From: an uncultured Candidatus Melainabacteria bacterium
GTDB taxonomy: Bacteria > Cyanobacteriota > Vampirovibrionia > Gastranaerophilales > Gastranaerophilaceae
Length of the DNA stretch: 19,001 bases
Assembly: GCA_934675685.1 (NCBI GenBank)
Contig: CAKURL010000029.1
Coordinates: 1 to 19,001, forward strand
Direction: 5' to 3'
Of this stretch, positions 6,841 to 14,224 are shown one piece after another. A model generated the notes under the pieces. It made no database searches. It was not told the DNA's origin and was given only the letters and a program-made list of their open reading frames with translations. A program made the translations under genes and the position numbers. Numbering within the stretch: position 1 is the first letter of the stretch; each line of letters opens with the position of its first letter.

Positions 6841-9114
6841 ATGAATATTAATTTAAACAACTCGAATAGAAGCTTTAAATTAAGGCAGGGCGCAAAAAGC
6901 GCACCAGTTCAAAAAAGCTCTCTAAAAAATTACGGCGGCACAAGATTAGCTTTTAGAGGAGAAGAAAAGCCTTCAAACTCTTCTTCTGATTTAACTCAAA
7001 AGAAAGACGAGCAAACAAAGAAAGCTTCAATTGCAAAAAACGCAATTAAAACTGCAGCCGTAGTCGCAGGGGTTGCTCTTGCTTATAAAGGCGGAAAAAA
7101 GATTATAAATGCACCCAAGAAAAACGCTACTCAAAACATAGATTTCAATGAATTAAAAAGACAAGCAGACGGGCTTTTGGGAAAAGGCTTTTTTGATGAA
7201 ACCTTAGACAAAGCAGGCTGGAGCGACACATCTAAAATAAAAGAAACAACTTTTTTAGAGGATATAGGTTCAACTTTATTAGATATCCCAGGGGTCGTTT
7301 TAGATGCTGCGAACACAATAGCCCATAAATTCAACATTCAAACAAAGCCTGATGGAATTTTAGGCAAAAGAGCAAAGGCGCAAGAAGCTTACGAAGCAAA
7401 AAATTTAATTTTAAATATTGTTGGGCAATTTGATAAATCAAAAGGTAATGAAGAAGAATTTGCAAAAGCAATTGCAAAAAACATCAACCACACTAATCCA
7501 AATTATAGAACCAGAGACGAAAGAGTTTTAAACCGTTTGTCCACTGGGTTCGTTTCTGCGTATTATGCCGGAAACGATTTTTATAATATTTCAATGCTTA
7601 AAAAAGATGACAAAGAAGAAGCTGAAAAATCAGCTAAATCAAGAAGAAAACAAGAAATGTCCAGAATGGCTCTAAATGCTGGAATTTCTTTCTTCACTTA
7701 TGGCGCATTAGATAAATATATCAAAAATAGCAAAATCGGAACAATCGCTTCTGCTGGTGTTTCTGCGCTCTTTGCAGAAATCGTATCAAGACTCATGTCT
7801 GGAACTCCTCTAAAACCTCTAACTCCAGAAGAAGCAAAAATAAGAGCTCAAAAAGGCAAAAAAGAAAAACTTGAAAAAGCTCCTGAATTAAAAGAGCAAG
7901 GAGCTCAAAAACCTCAAAACTTTAAAGGTAATATCGAATCTCAAAACAACATCTTCAAAGACTTTGCAAAGTCTGACGGCACTTTTGCTGCCCTAGATGA
8001 GATGAATAAAATCGAGCAAAAAGAAGAAGCTAAACCTAAAAAGAAAAAAAGTAAGTTCTTAAAAATGTTGGCTGGGGCTTCAATGCTCTTTAGCGCATAC
8101 TATCTTTTGAATAATTCTTCTAAAACAAGCGGAATGATAAAAGATTTCTACAAAAAAACAGGACTTTCTTCTTTGAAGAAATTTGTAAAAACAAAAAAAG
8201 TAGAAATCGATATGGATAAATTAAAAACAAACTTGGGCGATTTGCAAAAAGCAACTACACCAGAGGGCAAAAACTTAGCTCAAGAATTAGGTTCAGATAA
8301 ATTATTGGAAACTTTCTCTGATATGATGAACACCTTAGAAGCCAAAGGAAAAGTCCAAAATGGCAAATTGGAAACTACAAAAGATAGGTTTATAATCGCT
8401 GCTTTATATAATGGCTTTGCGAAAATGGGAAATACAATTGCTACAATTTTATCTATCCCAGGAAGAATTGTGAAATTTGGAATAGATAAAGTTGCCCAAG
8501 CAAATGGCAAAGCTCCAGTTCAAAAAGCGCCAAACCCTGTTTCGTCATACACAAAAAGTGCTGTTATGCTTGATAAAATTATTGAACAAAATAAAGCAAA
8601 AGGCGCAGCTGAAACAATAAAAGATATTACAAAAAATGTCCAAGACGTCAAAGCAGTCGAGCTTGAGATGAGCGATCTTGCAAGCGATTGCAGGACCATG
8701 GTTACTGCTGTATCTACTTTCTTCTTTGTAAATGACTATAGAAATAGAGTTTTGCTTGAATCAGAAGGAAAAGATATTGAAGGCGCAAACGCAGAAGTTA
8801 AAGAACGCCTTGCTCATAAAGCATTCAACTTTGTATTCAACGGTACTTTGATGAACGTATTTAATAAGATGTTCCAACCAATCATCAATAAGAGCCTAAT
8901 TGCCGCAGGCGCAGTTGCTGCGATGACAGAATTCTGTAACGAAAACTTGATTAGAAAATCAATCTGCTCTCCAGCAAAGAAAATGGAATCTAAACAAGCA
9001 ATCATAGACTACGACGAAAAACAAACAAACAGAAAAGGCATCTTGGGTTCTTATACTAAATTCTTCAAAAAATTGACAGGCAAAAAATCCATTGTTGAAA
9101 AAGCCGGAAAATAA
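6841..9114 (+). CDS. Large hypothetical protein with N-terminal lead motif and several hydrophobic segments
   Basis: The product is 757 aa. A basic, low-complexity lead of about 40 residues ends R-L-A-F-R-G, similar in place and form to the lead of the amylase-like protein at the other end of the window. The rest is Lys/Glu/Ala-rich with hydrophobic segments at about 69-82 (A-I-K-T-A-A-V-V-A-G-V-A-L-A), 276-290, 300-318, 409-425 (L-A-G-A-S-M-L-F-S-A-Y-Y-L-L), 520-545 and 665-698, separated by charged helices. No classical N-terminal signal peptide is present. A membrane-associated protein is likely; I do not recognise a family. TTTAGGA 5 nt before the ATG may serve as ribosome binding site. 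It is divergent from the kinase cluster over a 174-bp gap and is not obviously terminated before the next gene. Confidence 0.6.
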   Translation: MNINLNNSNRSFKLRQGAKSAPVQKSSLKNYGGTRLAFRGEEKPSNSSSDLTQKKDEQTKKASIAKNAIKTAAVVAGVALAYKGGKKIINAPKKNATQNIDFNELKRQADGLLGKGFFDETLDKAGWSDTSKIKETTFLEDIGSTLLDIPGVVLDAANTIAHKFNIQTKPDGILGKRAKAQEAYEAKNLILNIVGQFDKSKGNEEEFAKAIAKNINHTNPNYRTRDERVLNRLSTGFVSAYYAGNDFYNISMLKKDDKEEAEKSAKSRRKQEMSRMALNAGISFFTYGALDKYIKNSKIGTIASAGVSALFAEIVSRLMSGTPLKPLTPEEAKIRAQKGKKEKLEKAPELKEQGAQKPQNFKGNIESQNNIFKDFAKSDGTFAALDEMNKIEQKEEAKPKKKKSKFLKMLAGASMLFSAYYLLNNSSKTSGMIKDFYKKTGLSSLKKFVKTKKVEIDMDKLKTNLGDLQKATTPEGKNLAQELGSDKLLETFSDMMNTLEAKGKVQNGKLETTKDRFIIAALYNGFAKMGNTIATILSIPGRIVKFGIDKVAQANGKAPVQKAPNPVSSYTKSAVMLDKIIEQNKAKGAAETIKDITKNVQDVKAVELEMSDLASDCRTMVTAVSTFFFVNDYRNRVLLESEGKDIEGANAEVKERLAHKAFNFVFNGTLMNVFNKMFQPIINKSLIAAGAVAAMTEFCNENLIRKSICSPAKKMESKQAIIDYDEKQTNRKGILGSYTKFFKKLTGKKSIVEKAGK

Positions 9115-9133
9115 TTTCAAAGCTTCTATAACG

Positions 9134-9152
9134 TAAAGATATATAAAGATAT
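9134..9152 (+). repeat. Tandem 9-bp direct repeat TAAAGATAT, 10-bp period
   Basis: TAAAGATAT occurs at 9134-9142 and again at 9144-9152, one helical turn apart, just upstream of the candidate promoter of the phosphohexomutase gene. The placement over the position of a missing -35 box is what a class II activator site would look like, but the repeat is short and AT-rich. Confidence 0.4.
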
Positions 9153-9169
9153 TAATTTTAGTGTTTTTG

Positions 9170-9202
9170 TGATAGTATTTCTTTAGTAATACTTAAAGAG
9201 AG
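9170..9202 (+). promoter_or_regulatory. Candidate extended -10 promoter and ribosome binding site of the phosphohexomutase gene
   Basis: TGA followed by TAGTAT (9173-9178) forms an extended -10; no good -35 exists at 17 nt. AAAGAGAG at 9195-9202 is a ribosome binding site 6 nt before the ATG at 9209. Confidence 0.35.
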
Positions 9203-9208
9203 AATAAA

Positions 9209-11422
9209 ATGGAAACATTAACACTAGAAAATATGCTTAAAACAAGCGTTGAAAAAAATACGCCTCAAGCAATCAAAGAAGATAAAATTTTTAATTATAA
9301 CGATAAAAATGCTTTCACTTTCAAACTAACAAAAGAATTAGTGGAAAAGCTAAATCTTAAAACTTGGTTTATGGGATATAAAAAAGAAGCCCTTGTCTCA
9401 ACAGCGGGAATTAGAGGCCCCCAAAATATCCTATATCCTCACGACACAAGATTTCCAATCAACACAATAGGTATCACATTGGCGACTTTGGCCAAAGCTT
9501 TAGTGTTAAAAGAAAAATATCCTAACCAAAAGCTTGTAAAATTAGTTGGTTGCGAAGTTCGCTATAACTCTAAAACATATCTTGATATCATAGCAAGAAT
9601 TCAAGCGGCACTTAAAATTCAAACTTTGACTCCGGTAGACCGCCAAACTATTCCTATTTGGCTTGCTTCTTTTTTGGCTTTCAAATTAGACCTTGTGGGC
9701 GCAGAATATATCACATCTTCCCATGGTATCTCTGTTAAAAACGCAACAAAAGACTTAAATAACCAAGGTTCTCAATTCTTGCCAAACGAAAGCATTGAAT
9801 TTGTAAATAAAATCGAAGAAATTCTTGATACGGTGGATAAAAAAGGTTTTTATGAAATCGAATTTTCTTCTTCAGAAGATGAATTAATCGACGAAAAAAC
9901 TATGGAAAAACTAAACAACGGCATCGATTTATATTGCGAATATTTGACAAATGGCGTTGCGAACATTAAAAATGTTGAAAAAATCAAAAATTTCGATAAA
10001 AAAATCGTAATCGATTCGGTGGGCGGCTGCGCATATAATTCATTATCAAAAATCTTGGCAAAACTAGGGATTGAAAAGACTTTTGACTGGTTAAACACCG
10101 AAGAAGACCCATTTTTCCATGAAATTGGAAAAGACATCAAAAAAGATAAACAAGGTAATGACGTTTTCTATGATTGGTCTTTAGACGTTACAGTTTTAGG
10201 AAAAGATAAAGACGGAAAAGAATATTTCCCTGTGGTGAAGTCTTTAAATTATGGCGAAAAATTAAAAGATTATCCTTTAAACACAGTTGTTTTAATTACA
10301 GACCCAGACCACGACAGATTAAACATTGTTCAAATTGTTTCAAAAGACAAATTAGAAGAAATCAAAAAAGCTGGTGTGGATTACGTTGAATTAGATGAAA
10401 ACAGAATTTTGTGCATATTTTCTGCAAACCAATCTTTCTTGATGATTATGGATTATTGGAACAAATCATTGGAAAAAGACGAAAAAACTTCATATTTCAT
10501 GGTGAAAACCACAGCTTCTTCAAGAGCTTGGGACGAATGGGCAAAAAACCAAGGCATAAAGGTGATTAACACTCCTGTAGGCTTTAAAGAAATCGCGGGA
10601 GCTATCAAAAAAATTGAAGCTCAATATGAAAAAAATACTCAAAATATCACAATCTTTGATATTTTCAACAAAAAAGTTGAGCTTTCATCTAACCCAAGAA
10701 TGATTTTTGGGGGCGAAGAATCAGGGGGCATGATTATAGGGACAATCGAACCTATTAAATCTTTAAACGGTAGAGTTGCTCTTGCGATGAGAGAAAAATC
10801 CGCAACAGAAGCAATCATCGTGGCTTCCGCTCTTGTTTCGAGCCTTGATATAACATTAGCTGAAAACTTAAACAAAATTTATGAAGATAATAACATTATC
10901 TCAAGATATGATGTTCGCGTGGATATCGCATATTATAACGAATCAGAACCGGATATCGACAAATTAAAAGAAGCAAAAGTCTTAGGCGAAGCAAAAAGAA
11001 CTAAAAACGACATCTTCTATCTTGCTTTAGCTATTAAAAAATTCGAAGGAAAAATCACAATCGAACAAATTAGAGAAATTCTATCTTCAAACTTCTCTGA
11101 ATTAGATTTTTCAAACCTAGAAGATGTGATTTTTGTGGGCGATGGTACATATTTGCTCTTTAGTGATAAATTTGTCGAAATCAGACCTTCTGGAACAGAC
11201 GCAAAAACAAAAGCTTATGCAGGAGGAAAAGACAAAGCTGAGCTTATTAAATATGCAAATGCTTTAGGAAACTTTGAAGGCAACTTGAATGAAACATATA
11301 AAAAATATGTTTCAGAAGAAGAGGTTTTGGCTTCAAAAGAAAAATCATTTGAAATTTACAACGAATATGCGCAAAAAGACGAAGACAAACGCGAATTTCG
11401 AATACCGGAATATAACTTTTAG
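9209..11422 (+). CDS. Alpha-D-phosphohexomutase family protein (phosphoglucomutase/phosphomannomutase-like), long variant
   Basis: The product is 737 aa, longer than the usual 450-580. The superfamily landmarks appear in order: S-T-A-G-I-R-G at 64-70 (substrate entry loop), the phosphoserine loop T-S-S-H-G at 169-173, the metal-binding loop D-P-D-H-D-R at 365-370, the sugar-binding G-G-E-E-S-G-G at 501-507 and the phosphate-binding R-P-S-G-T at 659-663. These enzymes move phosphate between C1 and C6 of a hexose via a phosphoserine, here probably S171, in the cytoplasm. The loop departs from the usual T-A-S-H-N-P because Asn and Pro are replaced by Gly and Ile. The specific sugar cannot be told from sequence; DPDxDR with GEESGG favours the phosphoglucomutase-type branch. 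lysS follows 24 nt downstream and probably shares its transcript. Confidence 0.88.
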   Translation: METLTLENMLKTSVEKNTPQAIKEDKIFNYNDKNAFTFKLTKELVEKLNLKTWFMGYKKEALVSTAGIRGPQNILYPHDTRFPINTIGITLATLAKALVLKEKYPNQKLVKLVGCEVRYNSKTYLDIIARIQAALKIQTLTPVDRQTIPIWLASFLAFKLDLVGAEYITSSHGISVKNATKDLNNQGSQFLPNESIEFVNKIEEILDTVDKKGFYEIEFSSSEDELIDEKTMEKLNNGIDLYCEYLTNGVANIKNVEKIKNFDKKIVIDSVGGCAYNSLSKILAKLGIEKTFDWLNTEEDPFFHEIGKDIKKDKQGNDVFYDWSLDVTVLGKDKDGKEYFPVVKSLNYGEKLKDYPLNTVVLITDPDHDRLNIVQIVSKDKLEEIKKAGVDYVELDENRILCIFSANQSFLMIMDYWNKSLEKDEKTSYFMVKTTASSRAWDEWAKNQGIKVINTPVGFKEIAGAIKKIEAQYEKNTQNITIFDIFNKKVELSSNPRMIFGGEESGGMIIGTIEPIKSLNGRVALAMREKSATEAIIVASALVSSLDITLAENLNKIYEDNNIISRYDVRVDIAYYNESEPDIDKLKEAKVLGEAKRTKNDIFYLALAIKKFEGKITIEQIREILSSNFSELDFSNLEDVIFVGDGTYLLFSDKFVEIRPSGTDAKTKAYAGGKDKAELIKYANALGNFEGNLNETYKKYVSEEEVLASKEKSFEIYNEYAQKDEDKREFRIPEYNF

Positions 11423-11446
11423 AAACTTCAAGGAGAAAATATAAAA

Positions 11447-12949
11447 ATGACGCAAGTGGAAAATAATCAAAATAATAGCTCTGCTCAAAGCATTAGAGAG
11501 GGCAGAATTCAAAAATTGACAGATTTAATCGATATGGGCGTAAATCCTTATCCTTATACTTTTGACAAGACTGCAAACGCAAAAACTTTGCAAGAAAAAT
11601 ATGAATCCCTAGAATCCGGAGTGGAAACGCAAGATATTTATTCTGTTGCAGGGCGCGTTATGGCGATTAGAAACACAGGCATGTTTATCGACCTTATGGA
11701 TTCAACAGGAAAAATTCAAATTTTCTCTCACAAATCTAATTTGCCTGAAGAAAAAATGAAACTTTTGAAATTAATCGATGTGGGCGATATTGTGGGCTTC
11801 ACAGGGACAATCAGAAGAACTCCAAGGGGTGAACTTTCAATCAAAACTACTGATTTAAAATTATTATCTAAGTCTTTGTTACCTCTTCCTGAAAAATTCC
11901 ATGGGCTTACAGATGTCGAAGTGCGCTACCGCCAAAGATATTTAGACATGATTGTGAACCCCGAAGTTAGAGAAACTTTCAAAAAAAGAAGCCTTATTAT
12001 TCAAAAAATCAGAGAATTTTTGGCTCGAGATGGGTTCATGGAAGTCGAAACTCCAACTCTTCAAACTACCGCTTCTGGCGCGAATGCTCGTCCATTTTTC
12101 ACTCACCACAATGCCTTAGAAATGGATTTGACTTTAAGAATTGCTCTTGAATTATATCTTAAAAGATTAATCGTGGGTGGCGTTTCGGAACGTGTTTTTG
12201 AAATCGGCAAATGCTTTAGAAACGAAGGCATAGACACTCGCCACAACCCAGAATTTACAATGATTGAGCTATATCAAGCTTATGCAGATTATAATGACAT
12301 GATGACATTAACTGAAAACATGGTAGCTTATGTTGCTCAAGAAGTTTTAGGAACAACAAAAATCAAATATGGCGAACACGAAATCGACTTAACTCCGCCA
12401 TGGGATAGAAAAACTATGTTGGGTTCAATCAAAGATGAAACAGGGGTAGATTTCTTGGAAGTCTACACAGCGGACGAAGCAAGAAAACTTGCACAATCGA
12501 TAAATGTACATGTAGATGAAAACATGAACTGGGGTCAAATCGTGGAAGCTGTGTTTGAAGAAAAAATCGAGCCAAGCTTGATTCAACCTTGTCACATCAT
12601 TGATTACCCTCGTGAAATTTCGCCTTTGGCAAAAGTCCACAGAGACAACGACCGCTTGACAGAACGTTTTGAAACAAGAGTTAATGGCTGGGAAATTGCA
12701 AACGCGTTTTCTGAATTGTCTGACCCAATCGACCAAAGACACCGTTTCGAAGCTCAAGCTTTGGCAAAAGCGAACGGAGACGAAGAAGCTATGGAAATCG
12801 ACGAAGATTTTATCAATGCTCTTGAATATGGTATGCCTCCAACTGGCGGTATGGGCATGGGTATAGATAGATTAGTTATGTTGTTGACTGATTCTCCTTC
12901 AATCCGCGACGTAATTGCGTTTCCAACTATGCGACAATTAAATAAATAA
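11447..12949 (+). CDS. lysS: Lysyl-tRNA synthetase, class II
   Basis: The product is 500 aa, the standard length. An N-terminal OB-fold anticodon-binding domain (about 63-145, V-A-G-R-V-M-A-I-R) is followed by the class II catalytic core: motif 1 around 176-204, A-R-P-F-F-T-H-H-N at 214-222, motif 2 F-R-N-E-G-I-D-T-R-H-N-P-E-F-T at 257-271 and motif 3 G-M-G-I-D-R-L near the C-terminus. The enzyme charges tRNA-Lys with lysine using ATP in the cytoplasm. AAGGAG at 11430-11435 lies 11 nt before the ATG. It sits between a phosphohexomutase and a glycosyltransferase in a tight cluster with gaps of 24 and 18 nt. Nothing in the protein is unusual. Confidence 0.98.
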   Translation: MTQVENNQNNSSAQSIREGRIQKLTDLIDMGVNPYPYTFDKTANAKTLQEKYESLESGVETQDIYSVAGRVMAIRNTGMFIDLMDSTGKIQIFSHKSNLPEEKMKLLKLIDVGDIVGFTGTIRRTPRGELSIKTTDLKLLSKSLLPLPEKFHGLTDVEVRYRQRYLDMIVNPEVRETFKKRSLIIQKIREFLARDGFMEVETPTLQTTASGANARPFFTHHNALEMDLTLRIALELYLKRLIVGGVSERVFEIGKCFRNEGIDTRHNPEFTMIELYQAYADYNDMMTLTENMVAYVAQEVLGTTKIKYGEHEIDLTPPWDRKTMLGSIKDETGVDFLEVYTADEARKLAQSINVHVDENMNWGQIVEAVFEEKIEPSLIQPCHIIDYPREISPLAKVHRDNDRLTERFETRVNGWEIANAFSELSDPIDQRHRFEAQALAKANGDEEAMEIDEDFINALEYGMPPTGGMGMGIDRLVMLLTDSPSIRDVIAFPTMRQLNK

Positions 12950-12967
12950 GAAATATGAGGAAGATTT

Positions 12968-13720
12968 ATGAACGAATTGCTTGAAAAATCTAAAAGAAAC
13001 GTAATTTGTATCAAATGGGGCGACAAATTTGGCGCAAATTATGTAAATAGTTTATACAAAATGGTAGAGCGCAATTTGACTTTGCCGCACCGTTTTGTTT
13101 GCTTCACGGATAACTCAGAAGGCTTTTTAGAGGGTATCGAAGTAAGGCCTTTGCCTGAGCTTCACGACGAAGGTTTGCCTGAAAAAGCTTGGAAAAAATT
13201 AGGCTTATTTACAGACCAATTAGCCGACCTTGAAGGCGAAGCTTTGTTTTTAGATTTGGACGTAGTAATTCGAGACAACATTGATTGCTTCTTTAGGCAA
13301 GAAGGCGAATTTTATATCATTAAAGACTGGGATTTTCCAGACGACATCATTGGAAATTCTTCTGTTTTTAAATTCAATGTTAAAAAACATAAAGATATCA
13401 TTGAAAACTTTTATAAAGAAGGAAAAGATATTCGCCAAAGATATAAAAACGAGCAAGCTTTCTTGTCGCACCAGATGAACGACAAAGGGATTTTGAAATA
13501 TTGGGATAGATCTTGGTGTGTTAGCTTTAAGAGAAATTGCTTGCAACCTTTCCCTTTGAACTTCTTCAAGGTTCCAAATGACCCAAAAGAAGCAAAAATT
13601 ATCATTTTCCATGGCCGCCCTACGCCAGAGCAAGCGTATAATGGATTTATGGGAAAAGGTGGCTTCAGATATGTCAAACCTACAAAATGGCTTGATAAAT
13701 ATTGGTGCAGAAACGTTTAG
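12968..13720 (+). CDS. GT-A-fold glycosyltransferase-like protein
   Basis: The product is 250 aa. The N-terminus reads V-I-C-I-K-W-G-D-K-F-G-A-N-Y-V, then H-R-F-V-C-F-T-D-N at 41-49, a layout typical of a family of small nucleotide-sugar transferases found near surface or sugar genes. A-L-F-L-D-L-D at 92-98 supplies the D-x-D motif expected to bind the metal and sugar nucleotide. H-G-R-P-T-P near residue 215 probably closes the active site. There is no signal peptide or membrane helix, so it is cytoplasmic or peripherally bound. GAGGAAG about 7 nt before the ATG is a good ribosome binding site. It is the last gene before a terminator, in the same cluster as a phosphohexomutase that could supply its sugar precursor; donor and acceptor are unknown. 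Confidence 0.8.
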   Translation: MNELLEKSKRNVICIKWGDKFGANYVNSLYKMVERNLTLPHRFVCFTDNSEGFLEGIEVRPLPELHDEGLPEKAWKKLGLFTDQLADLEGEALFLDLDVVIRDNIDCFFRQEGEFYIIKDWDFPDDIIGNSSVFKFNVKKHKDIIENFYKEGKDIRQRYKNEQAFLSHQMNDKGILKYWDRSWCVSFKRNCLQPFPLNFFKVPNDPKEAKIIIFHGRPTPEQAYNGFMGKGGFRYVKPTKWLDKYWCRNV

Positions 13721-13724
13721 TTAA

Positions 13725-13750
13725 AAAAGAGGGTTCAAAAGCCCTCTTTT
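13725..13750 (+). terminator. Rho-independent terminator of the phosphohexomutase-lysS-glycosyltransferase cluster
   Basis: AAAAGAGGG (13725-13733) pairs perfectly with CCCTCTTTT (13742-13750) around an 8-nt loop, 4 nt after the stop codon. The symmetric A/T flanks mean it could act on both strands. Confidence 0.85.
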
Positions 13751-13768
13751 AAATTTTATAAATAGTTC

Positions 13769-13797
13769 TTGACTATGCGCTTTTCTCGGTGTATTAT
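13769..13797 (+). promoter_or_regulatory. Strong sigma70-type promoter of the leader RNA / tRNA-Leu unit
   Basis: TTGACT (13769-13774) and TATTAT (13792-13797) are separated by exactly 17 nt, each one base from consensus. Transcription should begin near 13804, about 133 nt before the tRNA. Confidence 0.82.
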
Positions 13798-13803
13798 TAA
13801 TAC

Positions 13804-13936
13804 ACAATTGTTTGTTCAATTGGACTGTGAAAAGGAACGAAGCGGATCACCTCTCGAAATTACTCAATGGTTCGTAATTTCTCGGCAGAGTACCACAGTT
13901 TCAAAGGAAAAAGTCAGAAAATTAAATAATTCAATT
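13804..13936 (+). ncRNA. Structured ~130-nt leader RNA upstream of tRNA-Leu, unknown class
   Basis: This stretch lies between the promoter and the tRNA and has no credible coding sequence. It can fold into an outer stem A-C-T-G-T-G (13824-13829) with C-A-C-A-G-T (13894-13899), CTCT (13851-13854) with AGAG (13887-13890), and a perfect 8-bp hairpin GAAATTAC (13856-13863) with GTAATTTC (13874-13881). GGAAC near 13833-13837 opposite GAGTAC near 13888-13893 has the bases of a loop-E (sarcin-ricin) motif. It is less AT-rich than the flanks. It does not match the hallmarks I know for T-box, 5S, SRP, 6S or common riboswitch RNAs. It may be a small RNA processed away from the tRNA by RNase P. Confidence 0.45.
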
Positions 13937-13946
13937 GGGCCTGTGG
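13815..13946 (+). repeat. Direct repeat of the tRNA-Leu 5' boundary bracketing the leader RNA
   Basis: TTCAATTGG-A-C-TGTG at 13815-13829 recurs as TTCAATTGG-G-CC-TGTG at 13930-13945, 115 bp apart. The second copy spans the last 7 nt before and the first 9 nt of the tRNA. The first copy opens the structured leader. Confidence 0.5.
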
Positions 13947-14020
13947 CGAAATTGGTAGACGCACTAGATTTAGGATCTAGCGCCTTCGGTGTGAGAGTTC
14001 GAGTCTCTCCGGGCCCACCA
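13937..14020 (+). tRNA. tRNA-Leu (anticodon UAG)
   Basis: The gene is 84 nt with encoded CCA at 14018-14020. The acceptor GGGCCTG pairs with CGGGCCC. The anticodon stem CTAGA (13964-13968) pairs with TCTAG around a loop with TAG at 13971-13973, reading CUA codons. A short variable arm G-C-G-C-C-T-T-C-G-G-T-G makes it a class II tRNA, and the T-loop G-A-G-A-G-T-T-C-G-A-G-T-C-T-C is canonical. It has its own promoter and terminator. Confidence 0.97.
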
Positions 14021-14022
14021 CT

Positions 14023-14051
14023 AAAACCACTCAAGAAAGAGTGGTTTTTTT
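14023..14051 (+). terminator. Rho-independent terminator of the tRNA-Leu unit
   Basis: AAAACCACTC (14023-14032) pairs with GAGTGGTTTT (14039-14048) around AAGAAA, followed by more T residues, starting 2 nt after the tRNA CCA end. Confidence 0.92.
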
Positions 14052-14160
14052 ATGCCCTTCGAGACTTCGTCTCAGCTGGTCTTTCTAAATTCTACGTGCT
14101 TTCAGCACTTGAATTTTAAGAAATCCTGCGCATACTTTATTCGTAATGCTCGCAAACTAT
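14052..14160. repeat. Hairpin-rich, possibly dispersed repeat downstream of tRNA-Leu
   Basis: This non-coding stretch is less AT-rich than the surrounding gaps and contains two hairpins: GAGAC-TTC-GTCTC at 14061-14073, and a longer one in which AAATTC (14087-14092) pairs with GAATTT (14111-14116) outside GTGCT/AGCAC (14096-14100 with 14104-14108). The arrangement resembles short mobile or REP-like repeats that sit beside tRNA terminators. I cannot see a second copy in this window, so repetition is only suspected. The rest of the gap to 14224 is AT-rich and holds only the mutS2 promoter. Confidence 0.35.
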
Positions 14161-14209
14161 AAAATTCTTATTTATTTTTATCATTTAAATATCTCAAAAC
14201 TCTTGTTTT

Positions 14210-14218
14210 TGCTAAAAT
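14210..14218 (+). promoter_or_regulatory. Extended -10 promoter of mutS2, leaderless geometry
   Basis: TG-C-TAAAAT is an extended -10 whose hexamer ends exactly 6 nt before the mutS2 ATG at 14225. No Shine-Dalgarno precedes the ATG. A -35 at 17 nt (TATCTC) is poor, as is usual for extended -10 promoters. Confidence 0.5.
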
Positions 14219-14224
14219 ATTCTT

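Noticed and set aside
13804..13936. T-box, glutamine (glnA-type), 5S or SRP RNA identity for the leader
   Set aside because: The T-box GGTGG-type antiterminator, the 5S stems and the SRP GGAAG/AGCAGCC core are absent; the GGAACG similarity to glnA RNAs is too short.
13769..14119. A 116-codon open frame across the tRNA-Leu region
   Set aside because: It covers the promoter, the structured leader, the whole tRNA and its terminator, so it is non-coding.
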